A stretch of DNA of 64,000 bases. Origin: Paracandidimonas soli. GTDB taxonomy: Bacteria; Pseudomonadota; Gammaproteobacteria; Burkholderiales; Burkholderiaceae_B. The stretch is taken from the NCBI RefSeq assembly GCF_004342005.1, contig NZ_SMBX01000001.1, positions 372,001-436,000 of the forward strand, given 5' to 3'. The position numbers and the translations under genes were made by a program. Shown here piece after piece: positions 1-7,870 of this stretch; position 1 is the first letter of the stretch, and each line of letters opens with the position of its first letter. The notes beneath the pieces were generated by a model. The model was not told where the DNA came from, did not search any database, and saw only the letters and a list, made by a program, of their open reading frames with translations.

Positions 1-41
1 GCGCGTTGGTTCCGGAACGCCAGGGACGCTGTTCTCCGGGC

Positions 42-509
42 TCAGGCCGGCTTGGTCGGGCTTTCCAGATGGTAGCCGCGGCCTTTGTAGTCGAAGTCTA
101 CCAGTTCGTTGATTCTGACTTCCTTGTCCGCGGGCGCGGCGTAGTAGGCGCGGATCTCCTTGATCTTGCCCGTCTCCGGATCGAAGTCGTACCATTCCGC
201 GCCACGCAGCGCCGTGCCGCTCTTGGTCTTCCAGTGCGTCCATTCGATCACGGCCTCGGGCGAGTCGTGGCTGACGATCAGCTTGTCGATGGTCCATTGG
301 GAGCCTAGCGTTGCAACGCACCATTGCCATTTCCGGGCGATGGTATCGGCGGAGCGCCATGGCACTTCCGGCAGTCCGGCAGGGAAGTAGTGGACGGCAT
401 CGGGCGTGAAGCAGTCGACGAGCTCATCGTAGTCGGCCGCGTTGCACGCCGCGAAATAGCGGCGGATCAGGGCGGCGTAGTGATCGGGAGTGAATTTCGC
501 AGTTGTCAT
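42..509 (-). CDS. SnoaL-like / NTF2-fold protein
   Basis: A 155-residue protein of the nuclear-transport-factor-2/SnoaL-like fold. The N-terminal helix region (YAALIRRYFAACNAADYDELVDCFTPDAVHYFP) and the later strand (GTALRGAEWYDFDPETGKIKEIRAYYA) are the usual landmarks of these small cone-shaped barrels. They act as isomerases, dehydratases or ligand-binding proteins, so the reaction cannot be read from the sequence. It lies 31 bp downstream of the RraA-family gene on the same strand and is probably cotranscribed with it. That suggests a shared catabolic pathway controlled by the divergent IclR-type regulator. The family call is fairly sure; the substrate is unknown. Confidence 0.75.
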   Translation of the reverse strand: MTTAKFTPDHYAALIRRYFAACNAADYDELVDCFTPDAVHYFPAGLPEVPWRSADTIARKWQWCVATLGSQWTIDKLIVSHDSPEAVIEWTHWKTKSGTALRGAEWYDFDPETGKIKEIRAYYAAPADKEVRINELVDFDYKGRGYHLESPTKPA

Positions 510-540
510 GAATGGCGCCTGTCAGTCAAAGAGTTGGGGA

Positions 541-1344
541 TCAGCGGCTGCCTGCCGGCTTGGCGGGCGGAATCGCGGGACGGCCGTCGGCGACCCATTG
601 CTTGTATTGCTCCCGGGTGGCATCGCTGGGCGGATAGAGTCCCCACAGCGCTTCTCCGGCCTGCACGCGCAGGGCGAGATAGGCCTCGATGTCGTCGCGT
701 TTTTCGCACAGATCGGCTATTTCCTCGGCCAGGTGGGCGGGGACCACCGTGATGTTGTCTCCATCGCCGTGGATCACGTCGCCGGGATAGATGGCGACGC
801 CGGCGCAGCCGATGGGCACTTGCAGGTCGGCGACATGGTGGTAGCTCAAGCGCGTGGTCGCCGTAACGCCGGTGCTCCAGACGGGAAATTCCATTTGGCT
901 CAGCTCGGTGCCGTCGCGGAAGGAGCCGTCGGTGATGACCGCCCTGGCGCCGCGCATCATCATGCGCGTGACCAGCATATTGCCCATGGAAGCGGCGCGG
1001 CCGTCCTTGTTGCTGTCGATGACCAGCACATGGCCGGGCTCGATCTGCTCCACGCCGACCCATTGCAGGTTGTCGGCGGAGGGAGACGTCGTCAGGTTGT
1101 CGTAGCGATCGACGTCTTCCCGCGCCGGAATGAAGCGCATGGTGTAGGCGCGCCCGGCAAACGGCTTGATCTTCTTGTTCAGCGGGACCAGCCCATGCAG
1201 GACAGGCTGCCGGAAGCCCTTGATGTACAGCTGTGTGGTAAGCGAGCCACTGGTGACTTTGGCAAGGCGATCCAGCACTTCATCGGGAACAAAGGGAGCG
1301 GGCGCGCGCTGGGGAATGGTGGTCAGGGGAGGAGGAAGTGTCAT
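541..1344 (-). CDS. RraA-family protein (4-hydroxy-4-methyl-2-oxoglutarate aldolase-like)
   Basis: 267 residues with the RraA/HMG-aldolase signature. The motif AVITDGSFRDG near residue 135 carries the conserved Asp-Gly-x-x-Arg-Asp that binds metal and substrate in this family, and PGDVIHGDGDNITVVP follows near residue 180. The family includes class II pyruvate aldolases for 4-hydroxy-4-methyl-2-oxoglutarate and oxaloacetate decarboxylases; older annotations call them dimethylmenaquinone methyltransferase. It is longer than the roughly 160-residue RNase E inhibitor RraA, which fits the enzyme branch. Starts divergently from the IclR-SMP-30 gene and leads the SnoaL-like gene. Role inferred: retro-aldol or decarboxylation step on a small keto acid. 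Confidence 0.82.
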   Translation of the reverse strand: MTLPPPLTTIPQRAPAPFVPDEVLDRLAKVTSGSLTTQLYIKGFRQPVLHGLVPLNKKIKPFAGRAYTMRFIPAREDVDRYDNLTTSPSADNLQWVGVEQIEPGHVLVIDSNKDGRAASMGNMLVTRMMMRGARAVITDGSFRDGTELSQMEFPVWSTGVTATTRLSYHHVADLQVPIGCAGVAIYPGDVIHGDGDNITVVPAHLAEEIADLCEKRDDIEAYLALRVQAGEALWGLYPPSDATREQYKQWVADGRPAIPPAKPAGSR

Positions 1345-1436
1345 TGCATTTGTCTCACACTGTGGGAATCTAGAATATTCAACCCGATCAAGGGTGTAAA
1401 GCTATATCCTAGTGAGCTTGGCGTTGAAATAGAATC

Positions 1437-1489
1437 TCCCAAATCACGATTCCGATTGCATACGACAGGCTAAATGCCACTATTTGGGA
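1437..1489. promoter_or_regulatory. Inverted repeat in the divergent rraA-like/iclR promoter region
   Basis: The 8-base arms TCCCAAAT (1437-1444) and ATTTGGGA (1482-1489) are perfect reverse complements separated by 37 bp, between the RraA-family gene and the IclR-type gene. The right arm overlaps the weak purine-rich ribosome-binding stretch before the ATG at 1496. It could be an operator for the adjacent regulator. Spacing is wide, so chance is possible. Confidence 0.3.
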
Positions 1490-1495
1490 CAAAAC

Positions 1496-3091
1496 ATGGC
1501 TACCACTTCCGGAGAGGGTACCGGCGCCCTCGAAAAGGCGCTGGATGTGCTGGATGCCATCGGCGCATCGCCCGATGGGCTGGGGCAGAGCGAGCTGGCG
1601 GCGCAGCTGGCATTGCCCCGAACCACAGTCTACCGCCTGCTGGCGACATTGGTGACGCGCGGCTTCGTGCGGCGCGATCCCCTGCGCAAGGTCTATTGCC
1701 TGGGTTTTCGCTGCTTCGAGATGGCGCGCCAGTCCTATGCACAGCCAGACCTGGTGGCGGCCGCGCTGATGGAGCTGCGCCTGCTGCGCGACCTGACCGG
1801 CGAGACGTCCTATCTGGCCGTGCTGGATGGACGCGAAGTGATCTCGCTGGAGCGCTGCGACGGAGCGCACAGCCTGCGATCCGCGGCAGCCATGGGCGAA
1901 CGCAAGCCCGTCTACTGCACGAGCCAGGGAAAAGCCATTCTTTCCGCCATGCCGGATGCGGTGCGCGAAGAATTGGTGCGCGACATCGTGCTCAAGCCCT
2001 TGACGGAGCATACGATCGTCGACCGGCGACGGTTGAACGCGGAACTGCGCATCACCCGCTCTCGCGGATATGCCATCGATGACGAGGAGATCGTCCTCGG
2101 CGTGCGCTGTGTGGGCGCGCCTGTGGTGGATAGCGCGGGACAGGTCCGCGGCGCCATCAGCGTTGCGGGACCGGCCTACCGGCTGACGCGCGAGCGCCTG
2201 GAATTGCTGGGGCCCGAAGTGGCGGAAGCCGCGCGCAGGGTCGGCGCGCAGTTGCCGCCGGTGGGCGGAGAGCTGTCCACGAGCACCGAGGCCGCTATCG
2301 CCGCCGTGCCGGGGAACTGGGCGTTCCATGGCGCCTATCCGACATGGACACCGGCCGGGGACAAGTTGTGGTGGGCCGATGCGCTGGCGCCTTCCGTGCG
2401 CATGTTCGAAAACGGCCAGGACCGGGAAGTCGCAAGACTGGAGTCTCCTGTCCTGGGGCTGGTGCGCGATGGCGACGACGTAATCGCCGTGCATGCCGAG
2501 GGTGCGCTCCGTATCGGCGAGGATGGCTCCGCGCAGACGCTGGATCCCTGGCGCATCAGAAATGTGCTGGCGGTATGCAATGGGGACGCGGATGCCGTCT
2601 GGATCGCGGCAGAGCTGCCCGAGTCGGGGACTGCGATCGGAATGTTGCGCGAGGATGGCTCACTGGATGTGCGATGGCGGATCGGCGAGCTCGTGCAAAG
2701 CCTGGGATGGCATGCGCAGGGCCAGAAGCTCTATGCCACCGTGCCTGAATCGGGCTCGGTGCTGATCCTGCAGCCGGGTCAGTCCGCCGTGCGCCGACTG
2801 GTGACCTTGCCCTTGGGTTCGGGGCGGGTCAGCGGACTGGCGTTCGATGCGCAAGGTGGTGTCTGGACGACGCTGTGCGATGGCTGGGCCGTCGTGCGCA
2901 TCGGTGTCGACGGCCAGGTGGACCGGCTGGTGGGGCTGCCCGTGCCGTGCGCGACGGACCTGGCGTTCCGGGCGGAGGGCGGCGCATCGGGGATGGGACA
3001 ACTGGCCATCACGACGGGACGCCACAGCGTTTCGCTGGATGCCTTGTCCAGCGCGCCTTTGTCGGGGCGCTTGCTGCTGCTGGATCTGTAG
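1496..3091 (+). CDS. IclR-family regulator fused to an SMP-30/gluconolactonase-like domain
   Basis: A 531-residue two-part protein. Residues about 10-75 are an IclR winged helix-turn-helix (ALEKALDVLDAI, LALPRTTVYRLLATL). Residues about 80-250 are the IclR effector domain (ETSYLAVLDGREVISLERCDG, YCTSQGKAILSAMP, RCVGAPVVD). A normal IclR regulator would end near residue 260. Here the frame continues for about 270 residues with SMP-30/regucalcin-like propeller repeats (WTPAGDKLWWADALAPSVRMF, SGLAFDAQGGVWTTLCDGWAVVRI, TDLAFR). The ATG at 1496 is preferred over an in-frame TTG at 1484. Inferred to control the divergent rraA-like operon, with the extra domain perhaps sensing or converting a lactone ligand. 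Confidence 0.8.
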   Translation: MATTSGEGTGALEKALDVLDAIGASPDGLGQSELAAQLALPRTTVYRLLATLVTRGFVRRDPLRKVYCLGFRCFEMARQSYAQPDLVAAALMELRLLRDLTGETSYLAVLDGREVISLERCDGAHSLRSAAAMGERKPVYCTSQGKAILSAMPDAVREELVRDIVLKPLTEHTIVDRRRLNAELRITRSRGYAIDDEEIVLGVRCVGAPVVDSAGQVRGAISVAGPAYRLTRERLELLGPEVAEAARRVGAQLPPVGGELSTSTEAAIAAVPGNWAFHGAYPTWTPAGDKLWWADALAPSVRMFENGQDREVARLESPVLGLVRDGDDVIAVHAEGALRIGEDGSAQTLDPWRIRNVLAVCNGDADAVWIAAELPESGTAIGMLREDGSLDVRWRIGELVQSLGWHAQGQKLYATVPESGSVLILQPGQSAVRRLVTLPLGSGRVSGLAFDAQGGVWTTLCDGWAVVRIGVDGQVDRLVGLPVPCATDLAFRAEGGASGMGQLAITTGRHSVSLDALSSAPLSGRLLLLDL

Positions 3092-3146
3092 GCTGGGCGG
3101 GATCGGCAGTGCGCAAGCGCGCCGCCGAGGGTCGCCGTTTATCGTT

Positions 3147-4478
3147 CTACAGCACGTAGCGCGCCAGGTCCTGGCTGCTTGCCGTTTCCTGCAGCTTGTC
3201 GTTGACGTAGCCCGCATCAATGATCACGGTCCTGCCGCCGTGCGCCGTGGCGTCGAACGACAGTTCTTCCAGCAGTTTCTCCATGACCGTGTAGAGACGG
3301 CGCGCGCCGATGTTTTCCGTGCGTTCGTTTACCTCGAAGGCCAGTTCGGCCAGCCGCTGGATGCCGTCGTCGGTGAAATCCAGATGGACGTCTTCAGTGG
3401 CCAGCAGTGCATGGTACTGCTTGGTCAGCGAAGCGTCGGTCTGGGACAGGATGCGGACGAAATCCTTGGCCGTCAGGGAGTCCAGCTCGACCCGGATCGG
3501 AAAGCGGCCCTGCAGCTCGGGGATCAGGTCCGATGGGCGCGACAGGTGGAATGCGCCCGAGGCAATGAACAGGATGTGGTCCGTGCGCACGACGCCGTAC
3601 TTGGTGTTGACCGAGGTCCCTTCGACCAGCGGCAGCAGGTCGCGCTGCACTCCCTGGCGGGACACGTCGCTGCCGCCGTGCTCCTGGCGCGTGGCGATCT
3701 TGTCGATCTCATCCAGGAACACGATGCCGTTCTGTTCGGCATTGGCGACCGCCGCGGTGCGCAGTTCGTCTTCGTTGACGCGCTTGGCGGCTTCTTCTTC
3801 CACCAGTTGCTTGAAAGCGTCCTTGACGCGCACCTTGCGCGGCTTGGTCTTTTCACGGCCGAGGCCGGCGAACATGCCTTTGAGCTGCTCGGTCATTTCC
3901 TCCATGCCTGGAGGCGCCATGATTTCCATCTGAGGGATGGGCTGGGCGAGCTCGATCTCGATTTCCATATCGTCGATCTTGCCTTCGCGCAGGCGCTTGC
4001 GGAACACCTGGCGGGCGGAGTTGTCGGTGCGGTCGGGCTCGCCGCTGGCGTTGCGCGCCGGCGGGACCAGCACGTCGAGGATGCGGTCTTCGGCGGCGTC
4101 CTCGGCCTGCGTGCGCACGCGGCGCATTTCCTGGTCGCGCGTCTGCTTGACCGAGACCTCCACCAGGTCGCGGACGATGGTGTCGACATCCCGGCCGACA
4201 TAGCCGACCTCGGTGAACTTGGTGGCTTCCACTTTGATGAACGGGGCGTTGGCCAGCCTGGCCAGGCGGCGGGCGATTTCGGTCTTCCCCACGCCTGTGG
4301 GGCCGATCATGAGGATGTTCTTGGGGACGATCTCATTGCGCAGGGGCTCCGCCACCTGCTGGCGGCGCCAGCGATTGCGCAGGGCCACGGCCACGGAACG
4401 CTTGGCGCGGTCCTGGCCGACGATGTGCTTGTCGAGTTCGGAGACGATTTCCCCTGGGGTCATGTTGGCTGCGGACAT
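3147..4478 (-). CDS. hslU: HslU, ATPase subunit of the HslUV protease
   Basis: AAA+ unfoldase that feeds substrates to the HslV peptidase in the cytoplasm. The 443-residue protein has Walker A GPTGVGKT (residues 59-66), the HslU motif [11 protein letters not shown], the variable I domain (about 110-240), Walker B FLDEIDKI, and ends in DLARYVL. In this family the C-terminal tail inserts into HslV to activate it. An upstream GTG (4487) is in frame, but the ATG at 4478 has the better-spaced AGGTG ribosome-binding site. It lies 15 bp downstream of hslV and is cotranscribed with it. Confidence 0.97.
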   Translation of the reverse strand: MSAANMTPGEIVSELDKHIVGQDRAKRSVAVALRNRWRRQQVAEPLRNEIVPKNILMIGPTGVGKTEIARRLARLANAPFIKVEATKFTEVGYVGRDVDTIVRDLVEVSVKQTRDQEMRRVRTQAEDAAEDRILDVLVPPARNASGEPDRTDNSARQVFRKRLREGKIDDMEIEIELAQPIPQMEIMAPPGMEEMTEQLKGMFAGLGREKTKPRKVRVKDAFKQLVEEEAAKRVNEDELRTAAVANAEQNGIVFLDEIDKIATRQEHGGSDVSRQGVQRDLLPLVEGTSVNTKYGVVRTDHILFIASGAFHLSRPSDLIPELQGRFPIRVELDSLTAKDFVRILSQTDASLTKQYHALLATEDVHLDFTDDGIQRLAELAFEVNERTENIGARRLYTVMEKLLEELSFDATAHGGRTVIIDAGYVNDKLQETASSQDLARYVL

Positions 4479-4493
4479 GGAGTGCACCTGCGG

Positions 4494-5027
4494 TCAGAGT
4501 GTTTCAACGATGTGGTTCTGGTTTGTGTAGATGCACAGGTCGCCTGCGATCTCCAGCGATTTCTTGATGATGTCGGCAGGCGCCATGTCGGTGTTCTGCA
4601 GCAGTGCCAGCGCCGCTGCCTGCGCATAGGCGCCGCCGGAACCGATGGCGGCAAGGCCGTGCTCGGGTTCCAGCACATCGCCGTTGCCGGTCAGCACCAG
4701 CGTGTGCTCCTGGTCGGCGACGATCAGCATGGCTTCCAGGCGGCGCAGCACGCGGTCGGTGCGCCAGTCGCGGGTCAGCTCGACGGCGGCGCGCATCAGG
4801 TGGCCCTGGTATTTTTCCAGCTTGGCCTCGAAGCGTTCCTGCAGGGTGAAGGCATCGGCGGTGGCGCCGGCGAATCCGGCAAGCACCTTGTCGTTGTAGA
4901 GGCGGCGGATCTTGCGTGCGGTGCCCTTGATGACAATATTGCCCAGGGTGACCTGCCCGTCGCCGCCCAGGGCGACCTGGTCGCCGCGGCGTACGCAGAC
5001 AATGGTGGTGGCGTGAAATTGTTCCAT
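4494..5027 (-). CDS. hslV: HslV, proteolytic subunit of the HslUV protease
   Basis: Threonine peptidase of the proteasome-like HslUV complex, 177 residues. The start [15 protein letters not shown] indicates removal of a short propeptide to expose the catalytic Thr (Thr7, the first of TT). [33 protein letters not shown] and [14 protein letters not shown] match the family core. Length is normal. First gene of the hslVU operon, with an AAGGAAGG ribosome-binding site just before the ATG and a sigma32-like promoter only 24-52 bp upstream, consistent with heat-shock induction. Confidence 0.97.
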   Translation of the reverse strand: MEQFHATTIVCVRRGDQVALGGDGQVTLGNIVIKGTARKIRRLYNDKVLAGFAGATADAFTLQERFEAKLEKYQGHLMRAAVELTRDWRTDRVLRRLEAMLIVADQEHTLVLTGNGDVLEPEHGLAAIGSGGAYAQAAALALLQNTDMAPADIIKKSLEIAGDLCIYTNQNHIVETL

Positions 5028-5050
5028 GAGTCCTTCCTTGTGAAAGGACT

Positions 5051-5079
5051 ATCTGGGGGTTCCCGGGAGTATTTTCAAG
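5051..5079 (-). promoter_or_regulatory. Sigma32-type heat-shock promoter of hslVU
   Basis: Read on the minus strand, CTTGAAA (5079-5073) and CCCCAGAT (5058-5051) are separated by 14 bp. This matches the heat-shock sigma32 pattern CTTGAAA-N11-16-CCCCATNT with one difference in the -10 box. Transcription would begin near 5045, leaving a leader of roughly 20 bases before the hslV ATG (5027). Confidence 0.75.
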
Positions 5080-5127
5080 GGTGGGGAGGGAAGTTATCCG
5101 AACTCTTGCTGGCTGTGCGGCGCCTGG

Positions 5128-5160
5128 GGGCAGCGAGGCATCTGTGCGAGATCGCTGCCC
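5128..5160. repeat. 9-bp perfect inverted repeat between dksA and hslV
   Basis: GGGCAGCGA (5128-5136) and TCGCTGCCC (5152-5160) are perfect reverse complements around a 15-base loop. The repeat lies between the dksA terminator and the hslV promoter. No U-tract follows on either strand, so it is not a standard terminator. It may be a regulator site or an RNA hairpin. Confidence 0.4.
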
Positions 5161-5207
5161 ACCATAATGAAGTCCGCATCAGTATGTTGGGTGGGTCGGC
5201 ATGAATG

Positions 5208-5232
5208 AAAATTGCCCGCACGTGGCGGGCAA
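5208..5232 (-). terminator. Rho-independent terminator of dksA
   Basis: On the minus strand, an 8-bp stem TTGCCCGC/GCGGGCAA (5232-5225 with 5219-5212) and a 5-base loop are followed by TTTTC. It begins 13 bp after the dksA stop codon and separates dksA from hslVU. Confidence 0.85.
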
Positions 5233-5244
5233 TGTCTGGTGGGG

Positions 5245-5691
5245 TCAGTCGCCGTACAGCTTCTGGCGCATTTCGCGGCGTTCCTGGGCTTCCAGCGACA
5301 GCGTGGCTGTTGGACGGGCCAGCAGGCGCGGGATGCCGATGGGTTCGCCGGTTTCTTCGCACCAGCCGTATTCGCCGGCATCGATGCGGGCGATGGACTG
5401 CTGCACTTTCTTCAACAGCTTGCGTTCGCGGTCGCGTGTGCGCAGCTCCAGTGCGTGTTCTTCCTCGATGGTGGCGCGGTCGGCCGGATCGGGAACGAAC
5501 TGTGTTTCACGCAGGTTTTCCGTTGTGGCGCCTGCATTGTTCAGGATTTCCGTTTCCAGCTCTTTCAGGCGGTTGCGGAAGAAGGCCAGTTGCGCTTCGT
5601 TCATGTAGTCGGATTCGGGCATGGCCAGAATCTGCTTTTCCGTCAGCAGGGCGGGTGTTGAACTCTTGGCGGCGCTTGATTTGCTTGCCAT
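5245..5691 (-). CDS. dksA: RNA polymerase-binding transcription factor DksA (cysteine-poor form)
   Basis: DksA binds the RNA polymerase secondary channel and, with ppGpp, redirects transcription in the stringent response. The 148-residue protein has the coiled coil with acidic tip VPDPADR (Asp68 and Asp71, matching the catalytically important tip aspartates) and ELRTRDRERKLLKKV. The C-terminal zinc-finger fold is present (GEPIGIPRLLARPTA). However, only one of the four zinc cysteines of the E. coli protein remains: Cys111, with Thr114, Ser132 and Ala135 at the other three positions. Single gene with its own terminator. Confidence 0.95.
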   Translation of the reverse strand: MASKSSAAKSSTPALLTEKQILAMPESDYMNEAQLAFFRNRLKELETEILNNAGATTENLRETQFVPDPADRATIEEEHALELRTRDRERKLLKKVQQSIARIDAGEYGWCEETGEPIGIPRLLARPTATLSLEAQERREMRQKLYGD

Positions 5692-5768
5692 GATGCGTCC
5701 TCTTCAATCTTGTTGGTATTCATCGTTCCGTTACATGCGGCGTGGGTTGCGTGCAGTGACGGTCCGGT

Positions 5769-6878
5769 TCAGACCAGGCATTGTTCCAGGCCCCGGGTGA
5801 ATATTTCCTGGGGAAGTTTACGACCAATGAATATCAGCTTTGTATTGGGTTTTTCACTGGATTTCCACGGTGCGCCGGCTTCGGCGCCCATCATCATGTG
5901 CACGCCCTGGAAAATCAGGCGCCGGTTGCTGCCCTTGATGTAGAGAATGCCTTTGTAGCGCAGGAGGTCCGGGCCGTAGACCTGCACGATGCCGCCCAGG
6001 AAGTCTTCCAGGCGTTCGGGGTCGAACGGTTTGTTGGCGCGGAACACGAATGCGCTGATTTCATCGTCATGGGCATGATGATGGTGGTGATCGTGGTGGT
6101 GGCAGCCGGGACCGCAGCCGTCGTGATGGCCATCGTCATCGTCGTCGTGATGATGGTGCTCGTGGCTGTGGTCGTGCGCATGTGCTGCGTCGGCGTGCTC
6201 ATCGGCCAGGAATTCCGGGTCGATGTCCAGAATGGTGTTCAGGTTGAAGCCGCTGATGTCCAGGATGGCCTTCAGGTCGGTCTCGCCGAAATTGACCGGC
6301 GTGACGTGCGCGCGGGGATTGATCCGCACCAGGCGGTGGCGCAGGGCTTCGTAGTCGGCTTCGTTGACCAGGTCGCGCTTGGAAATGAGCAGGCGGTCGG
6401 CGAATCCGACCTGCTTCTGCGATTCCGGCTGGCGGTCCAGGGTTTCCATGCCGTGCTTGGCGTCGACGATGGTGATGACGGCATCCAGCCGGTAGTACTC
6501 GGCGATGTCGTCGTCCATGAAGAAAGTCTGGCAGACAGGTCCGGGGTTGGCCATGCCGGTTGTTTCGATGATGACGCGGTCGAATTTCAGCTCGCCCTGC
6601 TGGCGGCGCTTGCGCAGGTCGTTGAGCGTGTCCATCAGGTCGCCGCGCACGGTGCAGCAGACGCAGCCGTTGTTCAGCTCGATGATCTGTTCGCTGGTTT
6701 CCTGGACGAGCAGGTCGTTGTCAATGCTTTCCGGCCCGAACTCGTTCTCGATGACGGCGATGCGCTGACCGTGGTTCTCGGTAAGGATGCGCTTGAGCAG
6801 CGTAGTCTTGCCTGCGCCGAGAAACCCGGTGAGTACCGTGACGGGAACCATCTTGTCGAGTTTGGAACTGACTTGCAT
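5769..6878 (-). CDS. CobW/COG0523-family GTPase, His-rich zinc chaperone candidate
   Basis: A 369-residue G3E P-loop GTPase. Walker A GFLGAGKTT (18-26), the metal-binding motif CVCC (72-75), SKRDL (nucleotide specificity), and a C-terminal CobW domain ending with KLIFIGRKL. Residues about 228-272 form a dense His/Asp linker with a Cys pair, a metal-binding segment. COG0523 proteins near zur and znu genes are zinc metallochaperones of the ZigA/ZagA type that deliver zinc to client enzymes during starvation. It lies 188 bp downstream of zur on the same strand. The zinc role is inferred from the histidines and the neighbours. Confidence 0.88.
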   Translation of the reverse strand: MQVSSKLDKMVPVTVLTGFLGAGKTTLLKRILTENHGQRIAVIENEFGPESIDNDLLVQETSEQIIELNNGCVCCTVRGDLMDTLNDLRKRRQQGELKFDRVIIETTGMANPGPVCQTFFMDDDIAEYYRLDAVITIVDAKHGMETLDRQPESQKQVGFADRLLISKRDLVNEADYEALRHRLVRINPRAHVTPVNFGETDLKAILDISGFNLNTILDIDPEFLADEHADAAHAHDHSHEHHHHDDDDDGHHDGCGPGCHHHDHHHHHAHDDEISAFVFRANKPFDPERLEDFLGGIVQVYGPDLLRYKGILYIKGSNRRLIFQGVHMMMGAEAGAPWKSSEKPNTKLIFIGRKLPQEIFTRGLEQCLV

Positions 6879-7066
6879 CGTAACCTCGTATTGCGCGGCC
6901 TGGCGGAAAACCCGTTTGAATGCCGGAATTCCGTTCTATAACAGGCTACGCAAAAAAATTCAATCTGCGATTACATCACAGTGCTTCGCTTAGGGCAAAC
7001 GATGCGAGGATATTCGATCGGCAAGATGCAAAAGCGCGAGCCTTTCCACCCCGCGAGCGGTGAGGT

Positions 7067-7576
7067 TCAATGCCCGTGCCCGTGCGTATGGCCGTGGTCC
7101 GCTTCTCCCTGGCTGGCGTGGCAGGCCTGGCACAGGGCGCGCAGTTCCGTTTCCAGATTGGTCAGGATGAAGCCCGAATCGGTGACTTTCTGCGTCAGCT
7201 GGGCGCTGAGCGCCGGGTCGCTGAGCTCCGCCACCCTGCCGCAACTCGTGCAGACGATAAGCAGGTCGTGGGGTTCGCCGGCGGCGTCGTGGCAAGCAGT
7301 CCAGGCGTTGACGGCGTCCAGGCGGTGGATGAGTCCTTGCTCCACCAGGAAGTCCAGGGCGCGGTAGACCGTGGGGGGCGTGGCGTTGGACTGCACCTGC
7401 TTGATTTCGTCCAGCAGTTCGTAGGCCTTCAGGCTGCGGCCGTGCGACAGCAGGATTTCCAGCACCTTGCGGCGGATCGGCGTCAGACGGGAGCCGCGTT
7501 GTTCGCACAGCGACTCGGCGGTGCGCAGACGCGCTTCCAGCGAGGATGGGCGGGGGGAACGGGTTCTGGCAGTCAT
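7067..7576 (-). CDS. zur: Zinc uptake regulator Zur (Fur family)
   Basis: A 169-residue Fur-family repressor. An N-terminal winged helix (LTPIRRKVLEILLSHGRSLKAYELLDEI, TPPTVYRALDFLVEQGLI) precedes a dimerisation/metal domain with two structural zinc pairs: Cys109-x-x-Cys112 (CTSCG) and Cys149-x-x-Cys152 (CQACH). HDLLIV is the usual metal-site motif. The tail HGHTHGHGH is an added His-rich end. Zur rather than Fur is inferred from divergence from znuCBA and a nearby Zur-like operator. Zinc-loaded Zur should repress the znu operon. Confidence 0.9.
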   Translation of the reverse strand: MTARTRSPRPSSLEARLRTAESLCEQRGSRLTPIRRKVLEILLSHGRSLKAYELLDEIKQVQSNATPPTVYRALDFLVEQGLIHRLDAVNAWTACHDAAGEPHDLLIVCTSCGRVAELSDPALSAQLTQKVTDSGFILTNLETELRALCQACHASQGEADHGHTHGHGH

Positions 7577-7641
7577 GGCAGGCGGTTCGTCACATTGATT
7601 TGTCGAGCCATTCGGCTGGGATTGTCGGGTTGGGCGTGAAT

Positions 7642-7657
7642 ATATGTTATAACGTAT
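7642..7657. promoter_or_regulatory. Zur-box-like operator
   Basis: A 16-bp imperfect palindrome centred on GTTATAAC (7646-7653), with outer arms ATA/TAT and a single mismatched pair. It resembles the AT-rich TGTTATA-type Zur boxes of proteobacteria. It lies 66 bp before the zur start and 59 bp before the first znu-operon ORF, so it could control both directions. Confidence 0.65.
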
Positions 7658-7715
7658 CGATTACGCATCTTTCCCGCTTTTGCCGAGAAAGGCGCGGCAA
7701 CAACGCTACGCTACC

Positions 7716-7868
7716 ATGCCCATCCCCGATTCTACTTCGTCTGCGCAACGATCGCGTCCTTATCGCGGTTCGGCCATGCTGCGCTCCAGCCTGGGGCGGG
7801 TGCTGCGCATGCTGCCCGTGGCCGCCTTCCTCTGGGGAATGACGGCCTGGGCCATGGGGTGGCTGTAG
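7716..7868 (+). CDS. Small predicted membrane protein ahead of znuC
   Basis: A 50-residue ORF whose second half is one hydrophobic segment (RMLPVAAFLWGMTAWAMGWL), preceded by a basic stretch. Its TAG stop is two bases before the znuC ATG, so translation is probably coupled. Third-position G/C is strong in the second half, as in real genes here. No good ribosome-binding site is visible for ATG 7716; an internal ATG at 7776 would leave a 30-residue product. I recognise no family. It could be a leader peptide or a small subunit of the zinc transporter. Confidence 0.4.
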   Translation: MPIPDSTSSAQRSRPYRGSAMLRSSLGRVLRMLPVAAFLWGMTAWAMGWL

Positions 7869-7870
7869 GC

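Noticed and set aside
1-41. A gene entering from the left edge
   Set aside because: The plus-strand frame that starts at 6 overlaps the SnoaL-like gene and has no recognisable product; the first 41 bases show nothing.
5029-5050. AGTCCTT/AAGGACT hairpin covering the hslV ribosome-binding site
   Set aside because: The sigma32-type promoter would start transcription near 5045, within the outer arm, so the full stem would not be present in the main mRNA.
2847-5204. A 785-residue open frame on the plus strand across hslU and hslV
   Set aside because: It is the reverse-complement shadow of hslUV. Its translation is rich in Val, Gly, Asp and Arg with no recognisable domain, and hslUV are certain.
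5781-6941. A 386-residue plus-strand frame opposite the CobW gene
   Set aside because: Antisense shadow. The low-complexity Val/Met runs are the complement of the His/Asp codons in the real gene.
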